Part shown: positions 1 through 15,457 of the stretch, one piece after another | How the letters are laid out: every line of letters starts with the position of its first letter | Position numbering within the stretch: the first letter of the stretch is position 1 | Assembly: GCF_958295425.1 (NCBI RefSeq) | Contig: NC_081149.1 | Location: 15,816,090 to 15,880,089, forward strand | Source: Solea solea | Lineage: Eukaryota > Chordata > Actinopteri > Pleuronectiformes > Soleidae | Reading direction: 5' to 3' | DNA length: 64,000 nt | The notes under the pieces: model-generated | Databases searched by the model: none | What the model saw: the letters and a program-made list of their open reading frames with translations, nothing else | What the model was told of the DNA's origin: nothing | Made by a program: the position numbers and the translations under genes

Positions 1-1
1 G

Positions 2-4789
<4,788 letters not shown>

Positions 4790-5530
4790 ACTGGGATCAG
4801 TGGAGCCCAGCACAGACGGGAGCATTGCCTTTTGAAGAGTGGGTACAATGTGTGGTGTAGTTGCTGAGCTCTGCATGTGAGGACCAGGCCTGCAGTGCCT
4901 GTGATCTACTACCAGGCGCAGTAGCTGCACCTCTGTGGGTTAAGTGCCTTCCCCTCATCTGGGTTAAAGTGTTCCCCCAAAAGAACCGACTACAAGTCTC
5001 TCCGTCCAAAGCAAGTTCGATATCCTCGAGGGTATTGGAGGACATTTTCTTGACGGTGGATTGAGGAAAAAAGATGTTGTTGAACATGTGTGTAGTCAGA
5101 TTGTGCAATGTTGTATTTCTGAGTGAGCCTTTTCACTGAACAGATACTGTATATATATTTTTGTATAGAAAGAGTCAGAATTTGAATCATCAATGATAAA
5201 TCGTTTAATATGGCTGATGTGCCTTTTTTTTTTAAACCATCACTGTGCTGTATGGGTGCGGTTCTTAAAAGTTGACTTTACTAAATATGCTTGATTCCAG
5301 TTAATGCTGCTAAACTGCTTTTCTTCTGTCAATCAAAACTTTGTGCTCAAGACTTATTAAGAGTGGACTGTCCCAAATGGTGTTAAGGATTGCATCTCAA
5401 TACATTATGTATTTTATCCTCATGTCTTTATCGAGTAATATATGAGTTCAGAGGTCAGGTTGCAGAAAGCTTGTGTGTAATAAGTTAAAAGGGTTTTAAA
5501 GTGAATTGATGAAATGCACATTAAATTCTA
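4790..5530 (+). other. ERN1 3' untranslated region with possible poly(A) signal
   Basis: Non-coding sequence after the ERN1 stop, becoming AT-rich. A possible polyadenylation signal ATTAAA lies at 5520-5525; no AATAAA was seen nearby. The same sequence follows the ERN1 tail at 25144 and, in part, at 63695. The exact 3' end cannot be fixed without transcripts. Confidence 0.5.
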
Positions 5531-6925
5531 TTTTTTATACTGTGACCATGTTTGCACATTGAATTAATATATACATGTATTTAGTAGCCTATCTAATAAT
5601 ATCAATGTTTTTTAGTTTACAAAAGTGCCAATTTATATAAAATTGTTCTGTCCACCCCCCGTGGATCTGACTGGACTCGCCCGGGGTTGTGTTTCGCGAT
5701 AAACGAAAGCAGAGTGAGGGCGTTGTTCGTTGGGACAAGTCCAAGTTCCGTGTCCTTTGCGACACACAGAAGTAAATACACTTCTTGAAAACAACCCAGA
5801 GCAGCAACATGGACCAACGCTGTCTTTGACCAGCATTTATCAGGTAAGAACTGGTCATTTTGCGATGTTTGGCTGTTGCAGTGTGACTGATATGCTACTG
5901 TAGTTTCAAAGTGATGTTTTTGCTTCATTCAACGACTCCAGAAGTTTGACTAGATTGTATGTTGTTTTGACGTGGGACTGGAATTTATTATCCAGTCCTC
6001 AGGGTCAAATTGTGTTTTCGGTTGTTTTTTTTTCGTCATACCGAGATATTTCGACTGGCAGCGAGTCGAGTCTTAGGAAAGCTGACCTGGCCGCCCTGCA
6101 CAGGTTAGCTCTGTGGAGGACATTTATAAACTTGAATATATCCCACCCACTGCATACTACCGAAGACATTTGGTAGTGAGGAGGTTAAAGAAAACTTTAT
6201 CTCCAACTTTAACCAGTTAAAGCCTAACCCTACCCCTAAAACCTGGTCTTAACCCTGAAAATCCCTCGTAGGGACCTCACGGATATAGATTTGGACGTTT
6301 TTGGTCCCCAGGAGGATAGAAAAACATGTACACACGCACATCCGTGAACCATCACACACCCAATAATCTGTTCCAGGAAGTCTTTTGAAATAATAAAGCA
6401 GGTATTGTAAGAGAGTGGTTACATAAGTTTCAGCTCGTGCAACAGTAAAAACAATGGCAATAAAAACAAAACATTTACTTATTTACATATATGCGTATAG
6501 AAATAAGTGACCCTCCCTACTTAAAAGGTTTAAAGGGGGCATTTCACCCCGTTGCATATTTTAGACCAGGGGTCACCAACCTTTTTGAGACCGAGAGCTA
6601 CCTGAAGGGTAGAGAATAGTATGGAGGGCTACCATATTAACATTTTATGCAATTTACCATATAAATGATTAATATTATGCAATCAATTGCGTAAACATTA
6701 ATTCCGGTGCTTACTCCTCACGATTATCAGTTTTTATAGACAATATCAATTATATTTTACTGCGTGATCATATGGATAAATGCAAGTGATTTCATACATA
6801 AAACATGCGGAATTTGTGTTATTAAATTGTCTCTCTCTGTCAGTCTTTCACACACAAACACACACATACCCTGTCTCAGTGAGGTCAAACCTTCATCAGC
6901 CATTAAAACTGCTTCTTTTTGGTTG
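5485..6925 (+). repeat. Upstream tandem repeat, first copy
   Basis: This block recurs at about 7285-8830 in the same orientation with indels, and once more upstream of SAMD9L copy 2 (about 25830-27400). It contains the putative promoter and leader exon, then low-complexity sequence with CCTAACCCTA-type words, then a segment of fish interspersed repeat around 6300-6700. No coding potential was recognised. The short ORFs here are not conserved as proteins between copies. Confidence 0.75.
5640..5843 (+). promoter_or_regulatory. Putative SAMD9L promoter and non-coding leader exon, copy 1a
   Basis: An IRF-type core AAACGAAA (AANNGAAA) sits at 5701-5708, about 140 bp upstream of a splice-donor-like CAG/GTAAGAA whose GT starts at 5844. 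The leader-like block from about 5770 and its donor are conserved in four places (donors at 5844, 7631, 26180 and 44506), always upstream of a SAMD9L copy. This fits an interferon-inducible first exon spliced over several kb to the start-codon exon at 10171. Seen: the motif and the conserved donor. Inferred: promoter function and the splice. Confidence 0.4.
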
Positions 6926-7026
6926 CAACCAAGTACTAGCGGGCACCATGTTGATGACCACTGGTGTAGACAGACACACCTCAGTCAATAAATCAATTCC
7001 CTGTTATAACTGGAGCTTGATTTGAC

Positions 7027-7072
7027 AAGAACTGCAACAAACGATTATTTTCATAATCGATTATCTGGACCT
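7027..7072 (+). mobile_element. hAT-type MITE, left end (interrupted)
   Basis: The left end resembles the element at 27455, beginning AAGAACTGCAAC, with an 8-bp target duplication GATTTGAC at 7019-7026. The matching right end and the second GATTTGAC are at 9106 and 9107-9114. The element was split by the SINE at 7073 and by the tandem duplication. Confidence 0.6.
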
Positions 7073-7265
7073 GGGGCCACACGGTGGTGTAGTGGTTAGC
7101 ACTCCCGCCTTGCAGTGAGAAGACCCGGGTTTGAGCCCCGGTTGGAACAAGGGCCTTTCTGCATGGAGTTTGCATGTTCTCCCCGTGTGTGCGTGGGTTC
7201 TCTCCGGGTTCTCCGGCTTCCTCCCACAGTCCAAAAACATGCAATGTGGGGATTAGGTAAATTGG
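7073..7265 (+). mobile_element. tRNA-derived SINE-like element
   Basis: Contains a tRNA-like A box (GGTGTAGTGGTTAGCAC, near 7085) and B box (GGGTTTGAGCCCC, near 7128). These are followed by the body common in fish interspersed repeats (GGAGTTTGCATGTTCTCCCC, near 7165). I read it as a pol III-type SINE fragment rather than a tRNA gene, because no acceptor-stem pairing closes around the boxes. Confidence 0.65.
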
Positions 7266-7439
7266 ACACTCTAAATTGTTTTAAAGTGTAATTAGTTAAA
7301 AGGGTTTTAAAGTGAATTGATGACATGTGACCATGTTTGCACATTTAATTAATATATACATGTATTTAGTAGCCTATCTAATAATATCAATGTTTTTTAG
7401 TTTACAAATGTGCCAATTTATATAAAATTGTTCTGTCCA

Positions 7440-7630
7440 CCCCCCGTGGACCTGACTGGACTCGCCCAGGGTTGTGTTTCCTGATAAACGAAAGCAGAGT
7501 GAGGGCGTTGTTCATTGGGACAAGTCCAAATTCTGCCTCCTTTGCGACATACATAAGTAAAAACACTTCTTGAAAACAACCCAGAGCAGGAAAATGGACC
7601 AACGCTGTCTTTTATCAGCATTTATTCGAG
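7440..7630 (+). promoter_or_regulatory. Putative SAMD9L promoter and leader exon, copy 1b
   Basis: Second copy of the promoter-like block, with AAACGAAA at 7486-7493 and a splice-donor-like GAG/GTAAGAA (GT at 7631). It lies closer to SAMD9L copy 1 than the block at 5640, so this gene may have two alternative first exons. Confidence 0.4.
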
Positions 7631-8167
7631 GTAAGAACTGGTCATTTTGCGATGTTTGGCTGTTGCAGTGTGACTTACAGTATATGCTATTGCTACTGTA
7701 GTTTCAAAACGATGTTTTTGCTTAATTGAATGACTACAGACGTTTGACTAGAGTTTATGTTCTTTTGCCGTGGGACTGGATAATAAATCAGTCCTCAGGG
7801 TCAAATTGTGTTTTGGGTTGTTTTTTTTGTCTTACCAAGTTATTTCGACTGGCAGCGAGCCAAGTCTTGGGCCAGCTGACCTGGCCGCTCTGCACAGGTT
7901 AGGTTAAGGGTAGGGTTAGGCGTTAACTGGTTAAGGTTGGAGATAAAGTTTTCTTTAACCTCCTGACTACCAAATGTCCTCTGTAGTATGCAGTGGGTGG
8001 GAGATATTCAGGTTTACAAATGTCCTCCATAGAGGATGAATTTGAACTACTGGTAGTCAGGAGGTTAAAGCTGTCAAAATGAATGGAAGTCAATGCAGTG
8101 TCCCAAGGAGAATAGCGGCGCATAGTTCAATATATAATGCTCCCATTACATTGTGGTGGGTGAATGG

Positions 8168-8169
<2 letters not shown>

Positions 8170-8215
<46 letters not shown>
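8170..8215. repeat. (CA)n microsatellite
   Basis: About 46 bp of CA dinucleotide repeat, absent at the equivalent place in the first tandem copy. A shorter CA run lies at about 9426-9445 inside the next MITE. Confidence 0.95.
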
Positions 8216-8220
<5 letters not shown>

Positions 8221-8837
8221 TACGTGAACCACCACACACCCAATAATCTGTTCCAGGAAGTCTTTTAAAATAATAAAGCAGGTATTGTCAGAGAGTGGTT
8301 ACATAAGTTTCAGCTTGTGCAACAGTAAAAACAATGGCAATAAAAACAAAACATTTACTTATTTACATATATGCGTATAGAAATAAATGACCCTCCCTAC
8401 TAACAAGGTTTAAAGGGGGCATTTCACCCCGTAGCATAGTGTAGACCTAGGGTCATCAACCTTTTTGAGACCGAGAGCCCCCTGAAGGATAGAGAATAGT
8501 ATGGAGGGCTACCATATTAACATTTTATGCAATTTACCATATAAATGATGAATATTATGCATTCAATTGCATACAAATTAATTCCAGTGCTTACTCCTAA
8601 CAATTGTCAGTTTTTATAAACGATATGAATGATATTTTACTGCATGATCATATGGATAAATGTGATTTCATACATGCAGTTATTATGTATGTATGTTATC
8701 CTACGAAAATAAAACATGCACAATTTGTGTTATATTAAGCTGTCTCTCTCTGTCAGTCTTTCACACACAAACACACACATACTCTGTCTCAGTCAGGTCA
8801 AATCTTCGTCAGCCATTAAAACTGTGCAGGCACCTTT

Positions 8838-9106
8838 TGGTCTATAAAATGTCAGAAAAAATGTTGATCGGTGTTTGTCAAACCTGGAAATGATGATGTT
8901 CTCAAATGTCTTGTTTTGTCCAAAAACCAAAATGAGTCAGTTTCAATGATTTATTTGTTAAATGGAACAAAGCAACCAGAAAATATTTACATTTAAGAAG
9001 CTGAAACAATCAGAAATCTTTTTTTTAAACAATGAAAAAAGCTTCTAAACCGATTAGTTTAGTAATTGATTAATCATTGATAAATCGAATAATTATTTCA
9101 GCTCTA
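8838..9106 (+). mobile_element. hAT-type MITE, right part
   Basis: Right part of the element whose left end is at 7027. It ends TTTCAGCTCTA followed by the target-site copy GATTTGAC at 9107-9114. The intact counterpart is at 27455-28181. Confidence 0.6.
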
Positions 9107-9273
9107 GATTTGACTGTAAATGACAAAATAATAGATAATGCTGTACAGAAATGTCGAAGATGCAGTATGTTGCAGTTTGTTTGAGGTTTTTAGAAATTAT
9201 GTCACCATTACTGATTTTGCCCAGCAGAGAGCACTGTTTGGTTTGTTTTGTAGGGATCCTTAATAAACACTAT

Positions 9274-9991
9274 TGGCGCATTTCCACTGGCTCTACTCGC
9301 CTCGCCACGGCACAACACAGCACGATTAGGTTGCATCTCCACTACAAAAAAGTACCTACTTAACGTGGGCGGAGTCATCACTGCACGGCTGAGTGAGACT
9401 GTGGTGACTTCGTTTTATGTGCGACACACACACACACACACACACGAGTGACTAGTGACTTTTACACCAGACTTCTGTAGTTGTTGGAGATGAAGCCACG
9501 TTTTTAGGATTGTTAAGTAATTTTAACTGATCTACAATTCGGCACTGTTCGGCTTGATTTCTGTCCACACGTCTCCAGAGTACCGGAGTACAGCCTCCTA
9601 CTCCACAGACTGCAGCGGTCTGTGATCCCGCTCGCGATCGCCGGCGATGTCCCTAAATACACCACTCCACTTTAAAAGACTCCTGTTAAATATAGAAGTT
9701 TCCCTGGTAGTTGTTGGAGATTAACCCACAGTGTTAGGATTATTAAGTAGTTTTAAGTGATCTACAGTTCGGCGCTGTTCGGCTTGATTTGTGTGTGGGA
9801 GGTCTCTTCCTGTGACGGGACTTAGCAGCCGGCTGTCTGACCAATCATCGCATAGTACCTACTTTTAAGCACACTTGGAACCTCGCCAGAGCAGGTACTA
9901 AAAATAGTACCTGGTACCAGGTACTAGGCTAGTGGAAACGCTACTTAAACCGTGGCGTGGCAAGGCGAGTAGAGCCGGTGGAAATGCGCCA
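9274..9991. mobile_element. Non-autonomous DNA transposon present only in unit 1
   Basis: About 718 bp bounded by inverted ends: TGGCGCATTTCCAC on the left and its complement GTGGAAATGCGCCA on the right, with the inverted match running on through CTCTACTCGCC. It is absent from the homologous sites near 28320 and 48165, which go straight from GGGATCC to GTTAACATC. Inside, a block of about 60 bp (near 9505) is repeated directly near 9735. There is no coding capacity. No clean target-site duplication was found, so the superfamily is uncertain. Confidence 0.7.
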
Positions 9992-10170
9992 TTTGTTAAC
10001 ATCAACATACACTGCATGTTCTAACAATAAATTATGGATATTTATATTTACCTCCTTTATTAAGGAATGTATATGTGTGTGAACCAAAAAAGACAAAAAA
10101 TTAACTAAATCTATCTGCGGTTTCAGTTTGAAATGTCAATCATCATATAAGTGAACATTTTCTTTTACAG

Positions 10171-10230
10171 GTGGACGTTGACAAGTAAACCAATGTTGTT
10201 GATGTGATGAAAGGAGAAAGGAAATCATGG
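10171..10230 (+). other. SAMD9L copy 1 start-codon exon
   Basis: Acceptor TTTTACAG ends at 10170 and donor ATGG/GTGAGT begins at 10231. The start ATG at 10227-10229 has A at -3 and G at +4, a strong Kozak context. Two upstream ATGs precede it. The one at 10202 is a minimal ATG-TGA. The one at 10207 opens a 23-codon uORF that crosses the splice and overlaps the main start in another frame. The exon is conserved at 28501-28557, 48312-48368 and 50030-50089. Confidence 0.7.
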
Positions 10231-13200
10231 GTGAGTGGATTGTAAAGTCTTTTGTTTTTTTGGAATTTAATGTGAACTGATCTCTTTTAAAAAGATAAAA
10301 TTGACTGTAAATATGCTTATGCACCACAGGATTGGCTCCACCAGCACAGCATACACATTTTATACATGGAGCATTTCAGCATTTCTTTAAGCTCATTGAT
10401 GTCATTTGTTACAGACCACACAAAAATAAAAAAAATGTCAACAGCTTAAATAGTGTTAGGGCCAATGGAAAGAGATGAGTTATAAGAAGAGACTGAGGAA
10501 AGGCCTGTCTAATGTGCACAGGTTTATGGGCCTCACCAGTAAATACATGGTCCCCTCTGAGCTTGCTGCTCATTCTTCTTGGAAAAATTAACTATTGTCT
10601 CGCTTTAAATAATCCACTTATTCAATGTCTGTATATTGGCAAATGATAGACATATTTTTAAATGTGGAGAACATCATCTTTGATTCTGTCATTTATGAAT
10701 AAACCAACATTTTTTTTTCCTCATCCAGCTGACAATCTTGTGCAGTCACCCGAGAACTGGACTGAATCTCAAGTAAGCACCTGGCTACAAACACTTGGTG
10801 TGAAAGAACAATACATAAAGAAGCTCTTTGAAGAAGAAGTAAATGGACAAATCCTTCTTACACTTGATGAGGACTTCTTGATGACAAAGATTGGCATGAA
10901 ATTAGGGCCTACTCATATGATTATCAAAAAAAGAAATGAGCTCCTCAATTCCAAGCAAAACATTCAGCAGAATGCAAAGCCTACCGGTACTAAAAAAACT
11001 AAGCTGCAGCAGAAAGACGATTCAAAATCAGTTCATTGTCTTGCTTCAAGTGAAGTTCCTTCTGGACAGGTACATGCAAGAGATAAGTGTGCCTCAGAAG
11101 AAAGTCAAACCCCCCAAAAACAGTGCATATTAACTTCAAAGGAAGACTGCAAACCAAGGCCATTTGATCAAGAAGGCATTGATTTCATATATGTAAAGCA
11201 CAGAGTTCTGCAACCTGAATCAGGAGCTTTTGATTTGATCTCTCCCTGTCATGAATTCAAATCTTTTGCTGTAGCTGCTGAATTGGATCGCACAAGACTG
11301 CAAGCTAAGTTTGCCAAAGAGGTTCTAAAATTTGCAACTGGTTGTATGAATATCCGATCAAATGGCACAATACATTTCGGTGTGATGGACAGCAAGGAGG
11401 ATACAGGATATGTGCATGGTGAGGTAGTTGGCATCCCAATAAAAGACAAAGACATTTATGTGGATGCTTTGGACTACATTGAAAAGTGTTTCCCAACTGA
11501 CAAAGAGCATGCGCGCCATTGTGTGCGCCCACCAAGGTTCGTTGAGGTTATGGATCGAAAAAATACAGCAAAAAACTATGTGGTGGAGGTTGACATTGTG
11601 CCTTCAGTCAACATTGTTAAGGGCAAGGTTTATGCAGTTATTCTGCCAAACTTCAATGAGGCAGCAAACAAAGTACAATATGAGAAAAAGGCAATTCTGC
11701 GAAGGGTAGGTTCCAAAACAGAGCCAGTGAGTGACAGTGATTTAAGTGATTTCTTACAGAGAGTCAAAGAACGGGATGCTCAAAGAGAAGAGGCAGAGAA
11801 ACCTCCAGTCTTCAGTACTCCATTCTGCCAAGACCTTGGGAGGAAACTCACAATGCTAATAACTAGTGGGAAGAAGTTCATTGAAAATGATAAATGGTTC
11901 ATATTCATTACAAACAAATTCAAACCTGATGACCTTTCTAACATTGAGTGGCTGCTGAATATGAAGATCTTCTCTGTGTTCGATTTTGACCCAGACTCAA
12001 AGATATCAGGCCTTTGCAGCAAATACCTTGAGCATCATGCTGCCAACATGCATTCTCTGCAGAGCTATAGGATCTCCAGAGACATGAGCATCAGAGAATT
12101 TGAAGAACAATTGCACCTGTTTGAACAAACTAGCTGGATCTTCTGCAATGGCCGTTCTGGCTTTAAAGCAAATGAAACTTGTGATGAAATGACTTGGATC
12201 AAGACCAAAATTACCCTTTTGAGGGAATGTGTGTCTTTGATTTGTCAACACATCTTGCCAAAAGGGACATTACAGGTCATTTTCCTTCTCACATCACCAG
12301 TAGAGAAACCTCTCTTGCACACATTTTTTCAGTTTTTCACAGACATGGAAGGCCACACAGACATCATCTGCATCTGTGAATCAGAAACAAACTTCCAGAG
12401 GTGGCAAAGTTTTGCAGAGGGGTCATGTGGAACAGATAATGTGAACAATTTCAGTGTAGTTGGGATGAAAATGAGTCACATTAATGCAACTATGCAAATG
12501 ATACAACCAGTAAAAGCCTGTGCCAAAAAACACTTGCCAGTCTTTGTGAAAGGGACATGTCTTCTTGAAACAAACAAAGAGGAACATATGGCTTCTCTGG
12601 AAATACTGACAGTCAACCATTGTGATGACACAAGCAAAGACTTCATTAATGAGGAGAAGGCAAATATTGAACAGCAGTTTTACCGTGGTGGTAGAGTGAC
12701 ATGGATGAACTTTTGGCTCGCTGAGCACAAGTATGTTGGAGAGGTAATAGAACGAGATGCTTATCAGGATGTCTCCAAACTCCTCATGGATGTTTTGAAA
12801 TGTAAGACCCCAGTTACTTCTATAAACATCTACCATCACCCAGGAAGTGGTGGAAGTACTGTGGCAAGGCAGGTGTTGTGGCAGAAGAGGAAAGAACTAA
12901 GATGTGCAGTTGTGAAGCCTTCATACTCAGTTACTGATGTTACACAACATGCAGTTGATCTAAGAGAATATGAAGAAAAAGATCCACAAAGGTGTCTTCC
13001 AGTGTTGCTCCTAATTGAAGACTCTGACAAAGACTACCTTGATGATCTCAGAAATGAGCTACAGGTTGCAATAAGTAGCAGACAAATCCAGCATGAAACA
13101 CTATGTTTCATTTTGTTGAGCTGTAGGCGATCCCATGATCCAGAGAGAAGATGCAAAGAGTCTGCTTTACAGAATGTATCTGTCACTCACAAACTGTCTC

Positions 13201-15347
13201 TTCAAGAGCAGAAGAAGTTTGCTGGAAAACGACAGTTGCTTGAAAAACAGTATGAGCATCAGTTCATCCTGACATTTGTTTTGATGAGTGAAGGATTTCA
13301 TAATGATTATATTCAAAAGTTTGTAACACATTTGCTTCAAGGCATTGACCTTCAGTCTACTGCCACTCTCCTCATTCAGTACGTAGCACTGCTGAACACT
13401 TATGTTGATAACTCTTTCATCTCTCAGTCCCACTGCGAAGCTTTGCTAACCTTACAAGTGCACATGGAAAGGTTTCGACAGCAAGAGTTTGCAAGATCAC
13501 TCGGCGAACAGGCCAAACTAGTCTTCTTGTATCTTAGAGATGACAAGACCAACATTAAATCCATCAGAATAATTCACCCACTCGTTGCAAAGGAAATTCT
13601 GCAACAACTCCTTGGAAGCCAACAGACCCACAGCAGTTTGGCAAAGAAATTGCTCTGTGACGATGTGCTTTTTGAGCACAGATTTGGAAAGGAAGAATAT
13701 CGGTCATTTTTGAGAGCACTTTTCATCAGGAGATCCAGAATAAGCAAAGGAGATGAATACGATACTTTATTCTCTCCTCTGATTGAACATGTGCGAGAAA
13801 AGGAGGGAGGCCCTGACAAAGCAATAGAGTTACTCAAGGAAGCTTTTGAACGTTTTCATAAAGATCCATTTGTTGCCCAACAACTTGCTCGTCTTCTTTA
13901 TACTTATGAAAAGTTTGAAGAGGCAAAATACTGGGCAGAGACTGCAGCTAAACAGCTTCCCAACAACTCGTACATACTTGACACAAAAGGGCAGGTGTAC
14001 AAAAAATGGTTCCAATTCAAATGGAAAGCCATTGAAAACGGCTGTGCACCAATCACAGCCCAAAACACAGCTGATGCTGTGGAGACTGCACTGAATGCCC
14101 TGCAGTGTTTTCAAGAATGTGAGAGAGCAGCTGATGCAGAGATGGAAAATGTAAACAGTTCAGGATATTTTGCTGAAGTTGAAGTTGGAATCAGCCTGCT
14201 CAAACTGATCTTTTCATTACAAGAGTTTGCAAAAGGAGCTAAAGGCCATTCAAAGTGTAGAGAGTATCTGTTAACAGATTACATACCAGAGAAAGTCTTA
14301 GATGCCTGGGAACCATTTCATGGTCGTTTGAAAAAGCTTCACCAGACATTGATTGATTCCTTGGAATGGATTTCAGAGGACCTCAGTTTCTTCCAGACAG
14401 ATATAGGTGAAGATGAAGAAGAGATTCCTGAAAGTCCTGAAGAGAAGAGAAGCCATCCACTGAAGCGGTTGATCCAAAGCTCTTCTGAGTATGGGAAGTA
14501 CTTCAGTGAAGTTTCCTCTGCTGCAATTCTGCAACCATGGCAATCAGTCTCTACCAATCTCACTCCTTTACAAAAACGCATGATCATCTATCAACTTGGT
14601 GGTGGTAACATAACTTCCATCTTGTCCAAACTAACTGAACAGAGGGATGCTGTGCATATTTTAGAGACCATAGTTTCTCTTTACCCCAGCAGTCCACGAA
14701 AGGCAAAACTTGACCAGAGGGATATTGTGAACTACATTGTGGCCCACATTACCCTGAACTGCTTGTCACCACAGGCTTCAAAGGTTGCTCCTTTTAAAGA
14801 TCTACAGGCCCTTTGTCATCAATTCCCAGCTGATAAAAAGAAATGTTTGCCAGGTGCCCTGTTCCTGCTTACCTTACTATTCTGGCCAGAGGATAAGGAC
14901 ACAAACCATGAGAGAGAAAACAAATATGAAATTGTCCAGTCAGCTGTGGAGCACATGGAAAAAGGCTACTGGACCAAGAGGAAGGACATTCCTCAAAGAA
15001 AGAGAAGGCTTTACACCCATTTTCTTCTGGGACATGGAAATGGATTGGATAAATTTGTCCACAAGAGAAAGTTTTACAGCGTCACAAAGGTGTTCTCGGT
15101 CTCTGAAAAACGCCTGAAGTGGTTTAGTGGTGAAGCATGGGGGAAGCCTGAGATTGCTGAAATGTTAAAACACGTTTCTGGTTGGACTGAAGATGGAGTG
15201 GTTTACCTCGAGGGCCCTCAGAAAAAGAAATTCAGCATATTGCCTCTTCACATGCGTTCAGTGCCACACAGCAATGAAAACATCACATTCTATCTGGGTT
15301 TCACCTTCAGGGGCCCTGTTGCCTACAACATTACTGTAAAGAAATAG
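10227..15347 (+). CDS. samd9l: SAMD9L-like antiviral protein, copy 1
   Basis: Large cytosolic protein of the SAMD9/SAMD9L family, interferon-linked factors that restrict poxviruses and other viruses and repress translation. My model splices a start exon (10171-10230, ATG at 10227) to a giant exon at 10729-15347, giving 1540 residues beginning MADNLVQSPENW. Domains in order: SAM (about 8-75); Schlafen-type AlbA_2 region near residues 165-330 (HEFKSFAVAAELD, NGTIHFGVMD); SIR2-like region (about 370-600); P-loop NTPase with Walker A HPGSGGST near 707 and Walker B VLLLIEDSD near 760; helical/TPR-like region near 1000-1200; C-terminal OB-like fold (FYLGFTFRGPVAYNI). Length matches the family (about 1580-1590). 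The upstream in-frame ATG at 10662 lies in the intron and would read through the polypyrimidine tract, so I rejected it. Copy 1 lacks three residues (NVDQ replaced by K) found in the other copies. Confidence 0.93.
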
Positions 15348-15451
15348 TTCATCTTTGAACAGTGGACCTGACATTGTTGACGCACCGGCTTAGTATCCAC
15401 TATGGCTGAACATTTAATCGTAATTTCATCCAAATCGCAATACAGTCTGTA

Positions 15452-15457
15452 AATAAA
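15452..15457 (+). terminator. Poly(A) signal of SAMD9L copy 1
   Basis: AATAAA about 105 bp after the stop codon, also present after copy 2 (33775). In copy 3 the same place reads AATGAA. Confidence 0.6.

Larger units (their letters stand above)
7285..8830 (+). repeat. Upstream tandem repeat, second copy
   Basis: Second copy of the block at 5485, about 1.8 kb downstream. It carries its own leader exon and IRF-type motif. It differs by small indels and by a (CA)n expansion at 8170-8215. Sequence around 7920-8060 includes a short inverted repeat ending in CTGACTACC / GGTAGTCAG words. Confidence 0.75.

Noticed and set aside
7080..7150. A tRNA gene
   Set aside because: A and B boxes are present, but no closing acceptor stem was seen and the downstream body is that of a fish SINE-like repeat.
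5485..8830. Direct repeats as LTRs of a retrotransposon
   Set aside because: No primer-binding site, gag or pol between them, and the repeats contain a mixture of MITEs and leader sequence.
10662..10728. ATG at 10662 (and 28981) as the SAMD9L start
   Set aside because: It lies in the intron before a polypyrimidine tract and CCAG acceptor. The conserved ATGG/GTGAGT exon joins in frame and gives a better start.
12423..12839. Long minus-strand ORFs inside SAMD9L (also 30745-31170 and 52220-52780)
   Set aside because: They shadow the conserved plus-strand coding sequence and recur only because the genes are duplicated.
10731..15347. Schlafen family instead of SAMD9L
   Set aside because: The AlbA_2 region is shared with Schlafens, but the N-terminal SAM domain, the central P-loop and the C-terminal FYLGFTFRGPVAY fold are SAMD9/SAMD9L features.
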